Of a stretch of DNA of 64,000 nt, positions 34,084 to 44,277 are shown one piece after another (within the stretch, counting starts at the first letter, position 1; each line of letters opens with the position of its first letter). Source of the stretch: Undaria pinnatifida (lineage: Eukaryota > Sar > Phaeophyceae > Laminariales > Alariaceae); contig JABAKD010000020.1 of the NCBI GenBank assembly GCA_012845835.1, positions 19,089,146 through 19,153,145 on the forward strand, read 5' to 3'. The position numbers and the translations under genes were made by a program. The notes beneath the pieces were generated by a model that worked only from the letters and a program-made list of their open reading frames with translations, did not search any database and had not been told where the DNA came from.

Positions 34084-34247
34084 TTTTTTTTTTTTTTTTT
34101 TTCTCACACTTTTACTTTCCAGCTTCTGGACAAGCCGTGGTCACAGGTGTCGTCCCTTCTTCCCCCCGGTTCTTGCCTTCAATTTTTATCGCGCAAAGAA
34201 AGGGTTCATTCAGCAATCCCACTGCTCGTCGATTTTTCATCGAGTGT
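34084..34247 (-). mobile_element. tRNA-derived SINE, family 1, copy 3, 5'-truncated
   Basis: Minus orientation: the T run at 34084-34102 is the poly(A) tail. The body matches copy 1 (CCAGAAGCTGGAAAGTAAAA, GATAAAAATTGAAGGCA) and stops at CACTCGATG, so the tRNA-like head is missing. 5' truncation fits target-primed reverse transcription. Confidence 0.85.
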
Positions 34248-35254
34248 AATATATGATATTAGGTAAATCCGTGTTGTACCCACGTAATTTGAAGCAGTTC
34301 GTTTGTAGTATTAGTGTTGTTTCCCGTGACGAGGAGGGAAAAAGGAGGCAACACCCTGTTACGATGAAAGTCATCCGAAATGAAACCGTCGGTCAGGCCG
34401 TTGCTCATGGCAAGCCGATTTTAGTAGTTTGACAAAAAAAAATCCATTTTTTTTTCAACTTTTTTGCTGAAGACATTGCCGTACAGTCGCTGTGGGGGCA
34501 AATGATAAGGAACTCAACGTGACTATTTTTTTGTCAAGCGGCCCGATTCATCAATTTGTATCAAGCCTCGGCCAGCGTTGTCCAGTAACCACGATGGACC
34601 TTCGATCTCGAGATAGATACAACCCACGACCAACTCTCTTCGCTCCGGACACAAGGCCACATGAGTGTAGGTGACAGCGCCGAAGAGTTCGTGTTAATCC
34701 ATGCGCTAGGGTGCGAGAGGTTACCAGCGTTATCCTGAGGCCTTCCCTCAAACACTCTCAATATTCTATTTTTTGCCCGGTTGGGAGACGATTGAGAGTT
34801 TTGTCTCTGTTTTCCACACACACCAGCCGCCAAATGCATTTTTTGCAGCGGTCTGTTCGGCGCCCGCCACTCATCACCGGCGGTTGTATGAGCACTGTAT
34901 ACTAAGGGTGGGTCGGAGCCCCTAACGAGCTCGCCACGTTCAGATCTCACGACGCTGTCGTTGATTTCGTCGAGCGAAGTGTGTGGATGATTACGTTTCT
35001 CGCCCCTTCTAATCCAACATCTGCTTGGGAAATTCATCTGCTCGAGAAATTCTCAAGCAGATGTTGCCCACGATCGCCTCCAGAAACCCATTTTTCTCTG
35101 AAAAATTGAAAGTTCCCCCAAAAAACGAAAAATAGGGCTCATAGACAACCGTCCAGGCAAACCTTGCCTGATATCTTCGGAAACTAACTGTTTTACTAGA
35201 CATCGGCTTTTCATTGGCAACGATCTTATCAGTCTTTGTAGGTATATTTAACCC
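34248..35254. other. Unassigned DNA with a 13-bp hairpin and a 158-codon minus ORF
   Basis: CAACATCTGCTTG (35015-35027) and its inverse CAAGCAGATGTTG (35054-35066) form a perfect 13-bp stem around a 26-bp loop. The minus ORF 34561-35037 has no domain that I recognise and is not supported by splice signals. Confidence 0.45.
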
Positions 35255-35530
35255 CTTTGATCAGAGCTGTGAGTCGGCAGGATTTAACCACTAAAAACAA
35301 ATCAGCAGGTGTCGTTGGCCAACTAAGTGACGATAGTCGGCAAGTCGGCCGACGAAACCAGCTGATGGTGAGCCGACTTTCCGAGGTAAGTCAGGAGAGC
35401 GAAGCGAGCCAAATCAGCCCCCTCCGGCTGATGGGGGCCTTCCCAAACAAAAGGAAGAACGCAATCCGCATTAAAAAATCCTTCCTACGAGCATGGAAGC
35501 CCAATAAACCGGATAGCTGCCACCACTGCT
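35255..35530 (+). mobile_element. MITE-like element rich in GTCGG/CCGAC palindromes, copy 2
   Basis: It begins AGAGCTGTGAGTCGGCAGGA and holds GAAACCAGCTGATGGTGAGC, GTAAGTCAGGAGAGCGAAGC and CCTCCGGCTGATGGGGGCC. It is the inverted match of 29945-30300, about 5 kb apart. The CCCCCTCCGGCTGATGGGGG segment is itself an imperfect hairpin. Confidence 0.7.
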
Positions 35531-36220
35531 GTGAAACGACTACCAGGCGGGTAGCAATAAGAAATCTAGTGGGTAGCACATGTGACCAACAAACACACCA
35601 GGTACCTGGTATGTGCTTTGAGGTTCGATAATGATCTCGGCAGCATTGATGTCGGGGACACCCCCATCCACAGATACTACCGCATAACACGCAAGGCAAC
35701 ACACTGTGTCAACATACACCCTTCGGGGCGAATTTCGGAACCGACTTTCTCCAAGGCAGGGGGGGCATACACAGAACGAATACATATGCTGTTTTTGGGA
35801 ACATTTCGTCGAGATGTCAAAAAAACATCGCTAGGCGTTTGTACTCTCCCCCGTTGTCGCGACAATCACCTTCCATAATCGGTAGAGGGTTATATTATAT
35901 TGCAACGGTGTGTTAATATGGTAGAATGTACAAGGACTCGGCTCCGCGGGCGGCTGACGCTATGCTCGCGCAAGGAGGAATACAGCAAAATGTGAAGGAG
36001 GCAGAAAGAAGAGGCTCATGATTTGGTGCGACTATTAAAAGCGATTTGATAATGCCAAGAGCTACTTGTGCAGAGCTAATTGGGTCAGAGAGAACGACAC
36101 TGGTCTACCAGGTGTATGACTTGCATGGCCTATAGATGATGCTGCCTCACCCGTATGATTTGAACTATGTAACACATGTGCAATGGGCACTGCTGCTTCA
36201 TGTATTCATGTATACAGATT
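35531..36220. other. Unassigned intergenic DNA
   Basis: No supported gene. A compound palindrome ACCAGGTACCTGGT lies at 35597-35610. Confidence 0.45.
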
Positions 36221-36224
36221 CTGC

Positions 36225-36310
36225 GGAACATGGCCATACCATCACATCACAACAGATAGATCACGTAGATCATGTAAATAATCTAGATCGTGATCACTCC
36301 GATGTGTGAA
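36225..36310 (+). repeat. GATC-rich repeat, copy 1
   Basis: AGATCACGTAGATCATG and ATCTAGATCGTGATCACTCC, then GATGTGTG, parallel GATCTAGATGATCTAGATGG and CTAGATCGTGATCTGTCGGA with GATGTGTG at 55105-55160. Upstream words (CACATGTGCA(A/C)TGGG) are also shared, so this is a dispersed element and not only simple sequence. Confidence 0.65.
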
Positions 36311-36439
36311 TTTGTTTGCATTCCACCACCCGCCACGCACGAGGTCGTCGCTCTGTTATTCATTCACAGGTTTTGTATGATATGTCGAGATTACTTTTTT
36401 GTCTTTTTTTGACGTAGTTACCAGGTAAAGCTTTTGCTC

Positions 36440-36660
36440 CCCAGCTCCGCTCGAAAGTGGTTTGTACCTTTAGCGACCTGCTGGGCAAGCCGTGGTCACA
36501 GTTGTCGTCATCCTTTCTCCCCCATGGCCCGTGCGATCTTTTGTCTCGCGTCCCAACTGCTCGTCGCTTGGCACCGAGTGTCGCCAACTCGCGCTCTCGC
36601 ACTACGACCTGTGAAATGTGCAAGAAGTCCCGTGCTGGAATTCGAAGTGACGACATCGAC
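36440..36660 (-). mobile_element. Diverged relative of SINE family 1
   Basis: The minus strand contains GTGACCACGGCTTGCCCAGC, CGACGAGCAGTTGGGACGCG, GCGAGAGCGCGAGTTGGCG and a short GCACATTTCACAG. All line up in order with the family 1 body but with more substitutions. No clear head or poly(A) tail remains. Confidence 0.6.
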
Positions 36661-36661
36661 C

Positions 36662-37131
36662 TCGATAGTTATGTTTCTTTTCCGAGCTTTGGCTCTCCTT
36701 TCCGGTTGGGTTGTTTCTTCGATTTCCCCTTCATTTTGTTTGTTTCATTTTTGTTTTATTTTTATCTTTGTTTTTATATGTTTTCTTATTATTATTTTGT
36801 TTTTGTTTTTGTTTTTGTTTATTTCGTATTCTCTCTTTCAATGTATTTCTGTTGCTGACGTATGTGTGTGTGTGTTCTTCACATTAAACCGTTCTTCTAC
36901 TCGTCGACATCCAGCACACCCAGTGTCCGTACTGATTCATGTATGTTGTGCCTGTCGTACCCAGTACTAGGGCATGACATTGCGTTGTCGAATGCATTAC
37001 GATGCATTATCTCTGTGTCGTAGCTTGTGACCACAGAGCTGATCTTTCTAGGGTGAAGAATCAGTACGGACACTGGGTGTGCTGGATGTCGACGAGTAGA
37101 AGAACGGTTTAATGTGAAGAACACACACACA
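36662..37131 (+). mobile_element. MITE with 75-bp terminal inverted repeats plus inverted-duplicated flank, copy 1
   Basis: Bases 36864-36938 (GTGTGTGTGTTCTTCACATT to GTACTGATTC) and 37058-37131 (GAATCAGTAC to TGTGAAGAACACACACAC) are inverted copies around a 119-bp core with ACGATGCATTATCTCTGTGT. The left flank 36662-36863 (TTTCTTTTCCGAGCTTTGGC, then T-rich sequence) is repeated in inverted orientation at 39830-40012. No transposase is encoded. Confidence 0.8.
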
Positions 37132-38135
37132 TAGTTATGGGGCTTACTTGTTCAACCATCGGTGACGGCGGCTGAAAAAAAATGCAGTGGAACATGTAAA
37201 TTAGAGGTGCAGAGATGCAGAAGGACACGACGTGGTGGCGTACGGCATATGGTTGCACGCAAAGATGTGTTCACGTAATATCTACCCACTTCTATGGCAC
37301 GTGTTATCATACGCCTGCAGTTAGCAGGAGCCCGGGGCCAGCATCGCTTTTCACGCGGGTAGATAGATGACTTTGCACAAGCACACTAGCGAAAGGCAGA
37401 GTGACATTGTGCACGCCGTAGTATGTGGTGTTGCAGGTCTATATAGTATGCACATAGGTCGGTTAACGTCACGGTTCGAGTAACAGCATGCCTGCCGACA
37501 CGTCAGAGTAGCAAAACCCAAGAGAGAGGAAGGGATTTCGTGCCGGGATCTATAGCCTAGTACGGTAAGAAATGTTACTTTCTTACTACCGTGGCATGTG
37601 CCAATGGCTAGTGACAGAAATAACACGTGTAACGGTATATTAACGACATCGCCATTTAATTTCCGAAGCGTTTCGCTTGAAGAGCTGTACATGTCACCCG
37701 ATAACTGGTTGTTTCAGTAAACTGAAAACGCAACTAGATGCAGAACAACGTCCTAGCTTTAACATCAAACTGATTTTTGAGTAAACAGAAAGCGCAACTA
37801 TTAGCAGATGAACAGACCCTGTCTAGGTATAAAAATATTCAAGAGTGAAACATAAGAATGGTACAGCAGTATTATTCCGATGATTTTGGGCGAAGGAGGT
37901 TTAAGGAGCACCACCAGCCAAAAAAAAACTAGCCAAAAAGTGACTTACCTTAATTTCTCTGCCGTAGCTAGCGTTACACTTTAGTAACAAAAACACGACA
38001 ATAATGTAGGACACCCCTCAGAAAGGGAACAGACACGTGTAGTTGTAGCTATGATATCATATCATATCGGATAAACCATTCGGGTACGCCATTTGCAGCG
38101 CAATTATGTTGTCACATTGGAGCGTGCACAATCAT
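37132..38135. other. Unassigned intergenic DNA
   Basis: I see no gene. GAAACTGAAAACGCAACTA-like words near 37720 and 37775 form a short diverged direct repeat. Confidence 0.45.
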
Positions 38136-38139
38136 TCAA

Positions 38140-38564
38140 GGTATTATACAAGAACTATGTACGTATCAGGGCATTTATTGCTGGTTCGGCGTCTGGTGCC
38201 TGTCCCGGAGGGCGGCCGGAGGCGAAAAAAAATTGCGATAAATGCGCGAATATACGCCTGAAAACCATCGATTTTTTCGCCTACTGCGATTTAGAACGAA
38301 AGAACCCCCCCAAAAAAATCCTCTGCGGCGAAAAATGTTGCGCGCCCAAAATCGCGTGTTGCGCTGCGCGCATCTAGCCTTGCGGCGACTGTTGCGCAAA
38401 ACGGTTATGTTGACTACAATGAGATCCGAAGGGTGCGCCAGCTAGCGTTGGGATGCGAAAGCATCTGAGTTAAATCGACACACGACGCGTATGGAATTAC
38501 GTGGAAGTGTGGTGAGCTAAAGCTTTATTTTTCCCCATCCGCCGGAGGATGAAAAAAAAAAAAA
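38140..38564 (+). mobile_element. Poly(A)-ending retroposon-like repeat (CCGCCGGAGGAT family), copy 1
   Basis: The 3' end GGTGAGCTAAAGCTTTATTT, then CATCCGCCGGAGGATG and 14 A, matches 41395-41458, where the same end is followed by about 10 A. The upstream body is GCGC- and CGAAAAA-rich and less conserved. The shared 3' end plus poly(A) suggests retroposition. Confidence 0.65.
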
Positions 38565-38890
38565 AGTTGACCCAAATGTTGCGCCCGAGCAACAGCGCAA
38601 CAGCGATTTAATGCCTTGGTACGTATTCATATTATTAGTGACAACCCAAATCTCGCGCTCGCGATACCTTACAGCTCTCAGGAGCACGTTACGACGTATT
38701 CGACACTACACCACAGCAGTAGTTTGTGGTGGTTGAGGTTCAGTGTGTGTCGCTTATACCATTCCATCGTATTTGTATATTATTAAATATTTCCGCCCAT
38801 GTAGTATGCATCCAGCACGACCGTTGTCCGTGCGCAGAGAGACGAGCTGGAAACAGCAGAGAGATGCACGTTTCTAATACCTGGTACAAC

Positions 38891-39045
38891 TTGCGTTGTC
38901 GAATGCATTACGATGCATTATCTCTGTGTCGTTGCTTGTGACCACAGAGCTGATCTTTCTAGGGTGAAGAATCAGTACGGACACTGGGTGTGCTGGATGT
39001 CGACGAGTAGAAGAACGGTTTAATGTGAAGAACACACACACACAC
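38891..39045 (+). mobile_element. MITE (75-bp TIR family), copy 2, one end only
   Basis: It contains core and right terminal repeat of the 36864-37131 element (ACGATGCATTATCTCTGTGT to TGTGAAGAACACACACACAC). The left terminal repeat is absent. It starts just after a TACCTGGTA word at 38878-38886. Confidence 0.8.
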
Positions 39046-39450
39046 AACAGGTGATTTGGCCATCCAACAAATTAGGTTCTGACTCATGAAACTTACTAAA
39101 ACGAGGGATCGATGAAGTACCCAGCTTGCGAAGATGAGTGTCGACCCTAAATTCGTCGACTCAGAGCTGATGTCGTTAGCTGATGTCGTTAGAATAATTT
39201 TATAAAATATCGAACGCAACTGATGCGCAAGCGGAAGATGTCCAAGCCAGCACACCAGACTACGTACATGGAAAAAAAGAAAAAAAAAGAAATATTGATT
39301 AGATACTAGTATATAACCAACCCAAACCTATGGCCCGTCAAGGCCCGTAGACCAAGCCCCAACCCATTCAACCAAAATGCTTTCGTAGGGCTTTTTTTTC
39401 CGCTCCGTCTCGTGCATATCGCACGGATACACATTATCGCACATTGTGTT
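39046..39450. other. Unassigned intergenic DNA
   Basis: No gene seen. Short direct repeat GCTGATGTCGTTAG x 2 at about 39161-39190. Confidence 0.45.
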
Positions 39451-39459
39451 TTTTAAAAA

Positions 39460-40012
39460 AATTCACCTTACAAGTAGTGTCGTCAACCATCGTGTCGAGT
39501 ACGTGGTGTGCGTTGTTCAGATATTTCCACCCATCTGCATCCAGCACCAGCAGTGTCGTGCCGATGCCTAGAGACGAGCTATCATCTGTGGACACAAACT
39601 ACGAGACAGGTGTGTGTGTGTGTGTGTTCTTCACATTAAACCGTTCTTCTACTCGTCGACATCCAGCACACCCAGTGTCCGTACTGATTCTTCACCCTAG
39701 AAAGATCAGCTCTGTGGTCACAAGCCACGACACAGAGATAATGCATCGTAATGCATTCGACAACGCAATGTCATGCCCTAGTACTGGGTACGACAAGCAC
39801 AACATACATACGTCAGCAACAGAAATACATTGGAAGAGAGAAATACGAAATAAACAAAAACAAAAACAAAAAACAAAAAACAAAAAACAAAATAAGAAAA
39901 CAAATAAAAACAAAGATAAAAATAAAACTAAAAATGAAACAAACAAAATGAAGGGGAAATCGAAGAAACAACCCAACCGCAAAGGAGAGCCAAAGCTCGG
40001 AAAAGAAACATA
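39460..40012 (-). mobile_element. MITE (75-bp TIR family), copy 3, in an inverted duplication
   Basis: 39612-39692 is the terminal repeat, 39693-39790 the core, and 39830-40012 the inverted copy of 36662-36863. The second terminal repeat seen in copy 1 is absent, with ACGTATG joined directly to TATGTTGTGC on the minus strand. 39520-39610 matches, inverted, 62530-62620 (GTTTGTGTCCACA, GATAGCTCGTCTCT). Confidence 0.75.
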
Positions 40013-40735
40013 ATAAAATGAAATAAAATAAAGTAAAGTAAAACCAAAATAAGATAATCCGAACACGAGCCAAAAACCTGGACACGCAAGGAGGGAACAA
40101 AGGGGAAAAAAATACCCCAGAGAAAGACGAAAAGTGCTATGTACCTACTAGTCGGCCTGGTACCTTGCTACCCTGTCTGCCATCTCCTTCCTGCCTTCGT
40201 CCACCGCGGTCTCCCTTCTATTCCTCCTGTTGCCCCCCCTGCCCCCATTCCCTTGGACGGCTTTCCTTCTACTCCTCCTGTTTCCCCCCCTCCCCCCTTT
40301 GTGTTCTTCTCATTAAACCAAAATACCTTGTAAAAGAGAGAAACAACGAAAGAAACCAAAACAAAATAAATAAATAAATAAATAAAAAGGGGAGCCAAAG
40401 CACGGGAGATAGAAACATACCCCGAGCATGAGCCAAAATGGACATGCAAGGGGGAAAGAAAGGGAAAAAATACCCCGGAAAAAAGAAACAAGTAGAAGAA
40501 GGAAGACTGGGAGGGCCAAATAAAACAGGCTCGTCACCTACCCACCATGCAAGACTCCCTTCATAAGGATAAGAAGGGGAAAGAAAAAAAATAAAATAAA
40601 ATAAAATAAATAAATTCACGGAAAAATCAAAGTACCAAGACATCACATTCCGAGCAGCCGCAGCAGTTGGCGGTACGAGTGGCATAGATAGAAAGGTTCC
40701 ACCTACTAGTCGGCCTGGTACCTTGCTGGTCAGGT
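40013..40735 (+). repeat. Tandem segmental duplication, two diverged units
   Basis: GGAGAGCCAAAGC(T/A)CGG, then GAAACATA and AGCCAAAA..GGACA(C/T)GCAAGG, occurs at 39983-40100 and 40390-40455. CCTACTAGTCGGCCTGGTAC followed by CTTGCT occurs at 40143 and 40704. An internal duplication of about 55 bp (TTCTA(T/C)TCCTCCTGTT) lies at 40215-40290. The ORFs here are low-complexity. Confidence 0.65.
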
Positions 40736-41085
40736 ACGTATACGTAAACATTGCAAGTACAGCAAAGATATTTGGCCAGGTAAGGTCTATCGTACTGGAT
40801 AGTGTCGAACATGTGATGTAATAGTAACCGCGTACGAGTGCATAATATTACGGCATATGTATGTACCTTCGTATGGAGCTAGTGTTGTACAGTAGTAGTG
40901 CAATAGTTAGTGTCGAATATGTGTTGAACCCCTTGAAGTTTAAAGCTAAGCTTTACAATTTCTCCCACGTTTTCGGGGACAAACTAGTAATAGTAATAAT
41001 ACAGCAATACAGCAGTAATACAGCAATACCTATAGTACTATCAGTACTAATAATACATATACATATTCAATCATTCTTTCATTTC
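40736..41085. other. Unassigned AT-rich DNA
   Basis: Contains (CAATAC/AGTAATA) simple sequence near 40988-41070. No gene is supported. Confidence 0.45.
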
Positions 41086-41089
41086 AGGG

Positions 41090-42600
41090 ATTCGGTCAGG
41101 AGTTTTCTTTCGTCTCGGCATAAGTATGCGATTCGCGGAACTGGAATTCTCGGTCAAATAGCTTCGTTCGAGCACCGGCTTCGGCGGGCGGCTCCAACGC
41201 CCCTCGCCCTGCCGTGTCCGTTCCGCACATCGACGGGAACGCGGACGGATGCCGAGCGAGACAAGCGAGAACTTGCAAAAATGCCGCATGTCGAGAAGGA
41301 CCTCCCGAGATTTTGGTTGTATCTTAATGTCTGCAGCGCCTGGATGATTTACAAAGATTGGAATCATTTGCAAACGGTAGACGCGTATGAAAATACGTGG
41401 AATTGTGGTGAGCTAAAGCTTTATTTTTCTCCATCCGCCGGAGGATAAAAAAAAAAGGTAGTTGCTACTGTTTTGAATTTTGCGGTGGCATACTCTCGAG
41501 CGTTTGTTTCGCTTGACATCTGCAAGGCTTGAACGAATGACACACGTCCTCGGGGGGCGGCTCAAACGCCCCTCGCCCTGCCGTACCCGTTCCGCACCTG
41601 GCCGGGATCGGGTACGTGGGCTGAGCGAGACAAGCGAGAAGCGCGCAAATTTTTGTATTTTGGGCAGTATACGCCCGAGCTATTCTTGGATTTTGGCATC
41701 AGCAGAGCTTGAACGAAAACAACATACGGGAAAACATTTATTTCCAAGTTGGCATCATTTCCAAATTGGCCTCTTATTTCGTCCCCACGGCAATTTTTCA
41801 TGGTCACACCTCGAAGCGTTTGGCCTTTTGTCGTACGACGGCTATGTCGTTGCTTTTCGATATCAGATTTCACGGTTAAATAACTTTTTTCGAGCGTTCG
41901 TTGTCTTCGAGGGGGGTCGCTCCCGACCCAACGACACCATTACACCCAGTGTCCGTGCCGATTCTTTATCCTAGAGAGATATCACATATTTTCATGTGTT
42001 CACAGACTGTGAGACATAATAAATCAAACAATCGCACTTGATCGAGGTATGTAGCAAGTGAAATGCTAGCGTACCGAGCACGAGAACACAACAAAACAGA
42101 TTAGACCATACAAAAATAGAAAATTAACACATAGAACGGAGTGGTCGCTTTTGAAAATCGCAGTACGAGAAACAATGTTTTGTCAGTCTTTTTCGTCGCC
42201 GCTCCAAGGAGTCGTTCCGTATATATTGGCCCAATTTCAACGATCCATATTTCAGGACCGCATAACAATATCCCACACTAATTCCATGTACATTTATCCC
42301 CACAAACGAAACGTGAATGCACCTCTAAAGGTAGGTGTGATTATCAAGGTAGTTGTGTTTCGAACGCTATGTTGTGTGGTTGCAAGAATTGGGCTGGCTA
42401 CTGATTGTTGTTGCTGGTCGATCCGTTCAGCACCTCGACGTGAACGCGGATGGATGCTAAGCGAGACAACGAGAAGCGCGCAAAAAAATGTATTTTGGAC
42501 GGTACTCTCCAGTTATTCTTCCGATCTTGATGTATGGAGAGGTTGATAAAATAAAACTTGGCAAGACATTATTTCCAAATTGGCGTCATATTTTGTCCCA
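41090..42600 (+). repeat. Three diverged units of the CCGCCGGAGGAT-associated repeat
   Basis: The block CGTTCCGCAC..CGACGGGAACGCGGACGGATG..GAGCGAGACAAGCGAGAA occurs near 41219, 41589 and 42420 in similar form. CGGCTCCAACGCCCCTCGCC and CGGCTCAAACGCCCCTCGCC precede the first two. The first unit ends in the poly(A)-linked end at 41395-41458. ORF 40861-41448 overlaps it but follows repeat sequence and is not supported as a gene. Confidence 0.65.
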
Positions 42601-43339
42601 AAACAAATAATATTTACTGTAAAAAAAATCCCCCAGTACTGCGGTAGGTATCCTAGTAGTGCATTTATTTGTTGAATTTCGGTAGGTACACGTACACACA
42701 TGGATATAGACGTGGCAAGCGGACGCATGACTAGAACGAGGGGGAGGTAGTGGTTACGATTGCTACCCCAGAAAAAGCCAAACAGCAGAATTGCGAGTAG
42801 CGGCGTCCCCGGGGCCTCGAGGGTTGTATTATACAAGTTCGGACAAATGGACATGGTTTGTACTCTCGTGCAGGCAATACAGGTACGTACGAGTAAGACC
42901 ACACCGACCACACACAGCGATGCTCTATTACACACAGTATGCTTTTTGTCTGTGACATATTTCATGGCATGGAGCGAGGGTGTACCAAAATTTTTCGAAA
43001 CAAAAAACAATGGGAAAAATAATCGTTCCTCCTGTTGTTAAGCTGCGCCACGCGAAGGCCGTAGTAAAAGTTGACAGTATCCACGGAAAAAACCAGTGAG
43101 TGGCATGCATTCGTCCCGTATCGCATCGTACGCGTTTGGTGTTTTTTTTCCCCGAGAAGACTCTTTGGAGGATGGCGTGCTTTGTTGTTGCTGTGGTCCC
43201 TGACTCCGTTGCTGTAATCGTTTGCCGGTCAAGTGCAAGCGGTCGTGTTGGTACGTAACTGACAAAATAAGTTTGTGTTGCTTCGTACTTGACGTGCTCC
43301 GTGCTGCTGATTGCTGGGTGATCATCTCATCTAGTGATC
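42601..43339. other. Unassigned DNA with one weak plus-strand exon candidate
   Basis: A 29-codon frame, MGKIIVPPVVKLRHAKAVVK onward (43009-43095), ends at CCAGTGAGT with a strong donor GTGAGT at 43094. No acceptor partner or family was recognised, so this could be chance. Confidence 0.2.
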
Positions 43340-43642
43340 TTTTTTTCTTGGCACACTTCTACTTTCCAGCTTCTGCACATACAAGCCGTGATCACAGGTG
43401 TCGTCCCTTCCCCCCCCCCGGTAATATTGCCTTCAATTTTTTTGGCGCATAGGGTTCAGCACCCACTGATCGTCGATTTTTCATCGAGTGTTGCCAACTC
43501 ACGCTCTCGCGCTTTCCGCAAGTCAACTAGTGCACAAGAAAAAGCCCTAGGAAAATTTATACGAGTACGCACTCGGGGGGATTCGAACTCACGAAATTGA
43601 CCAATACCAGGCTCGAGGATAACCTGATACGCCACCGGGGCA
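43340..43642 (-). mobile_element. tRNA-derived SINE, family 1, copy 4
   Basis: Minus orientation: T run at 43340-43346, then the common body, then a B-box-like GAGTTCGAATCCCCC (minus strand), the best B-box match of the family, and the head GCCCCGGTGGCG near 43642. It lies 12 bp from a second, plus-strand head. Confidence 0.85.
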
Positions 43643-43654
43643 GTGAGTGATATA

Positions 43655-43692
43655 GAGCCGGTCGCCCCGGTGGTCTAGTCGGGTTACACAAT
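43655..43692 (+). mobile_element. SINE head fragment, plus strand, head-to-head with copy 4
   Basis: GAGCCGGTCGCCCCGGTGGT is followed by CTAGTCGGGTTA. TGGTCTAGTCGG fits the pol III A-box pattern closely. The fragment ends after about 38 bp with no B box. Confidence 0.6.
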
Positions 43693-43829
43693 TAATACTA
43701 TATAGTAATAGCGTTTGTCCTCGAGTTAAATAACCACCGCGTTGTGAGCTTTGTTGGCTTTATTTATTTGCAGAAATAGCCAAGAAAAAAAGGTAAACTA
43801 AATGCTGAAATCGCGTAGCAGCGTGGGTA

Positions 43830-43965
43830 GGTACAACTCGACGCGAATCGACGAGGGGAAAAATGCTGAATTATTCTCGCGATGAAAATTAGGGCATGTA
43901 CCGTAGTGGGAATGGGGGAGGGGAGCCCGCTATATGACCCCGGATCTGAGTTATACTAGTGGGAG
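43830..43965 (+). repeat. Dispersed repeat (GACCCCGGATCTG family), copy 3
   Basis: GAATCGACGAGGGGAAAAAT, GCTGAATTATTCTCGCGATG, CATGTACCGTAGTGGGAATG and TGACCCCGGATCTGAGTTAT match the other two copies. Confidence 0.65.
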
Positions 43966-44277
43966 TGCGAGAGCAGTGCGAGCATCACAATAAATATGGG
44001 AAAAATAAAAGAAGTGAGGTGTGTTACTGCTGCTGTAATAATTCGATTCCCAAGCAAGTTGCACCGATCGACTCGATCTGGACCGACTGCTGTATATTAT
44101 GCAATTGGTCCATGTACATCTTCTCTAATCACAGGCCAGTATGAGATGATAGTCATTGAACTTGCTGAATTTCTTAGTGAGCGGTGTTTTCCTCTATCCA
44201 CGAACCCCGGCCGAGCCGATCAATCGAAGGTTGGGTTACACTGTGCGGGATGGTATCGAGGCAGGGGGGTCAAATGT
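43966..44277. other. Unassigned DNA left of the long inverted repeat
   Basis: The plus ORF 43996-44301 shows no recognised domain. Confidence 0.4.

Noticed and set aside
39444-40537. Lys/Asn-rich and Phe-rich ORFs (up to 189 codons)
   Set aside because: They lie over the A/T-rich flank and repeats of the MITE cluster; the sequence is low-complexity and duplicated at 36.7 kb.
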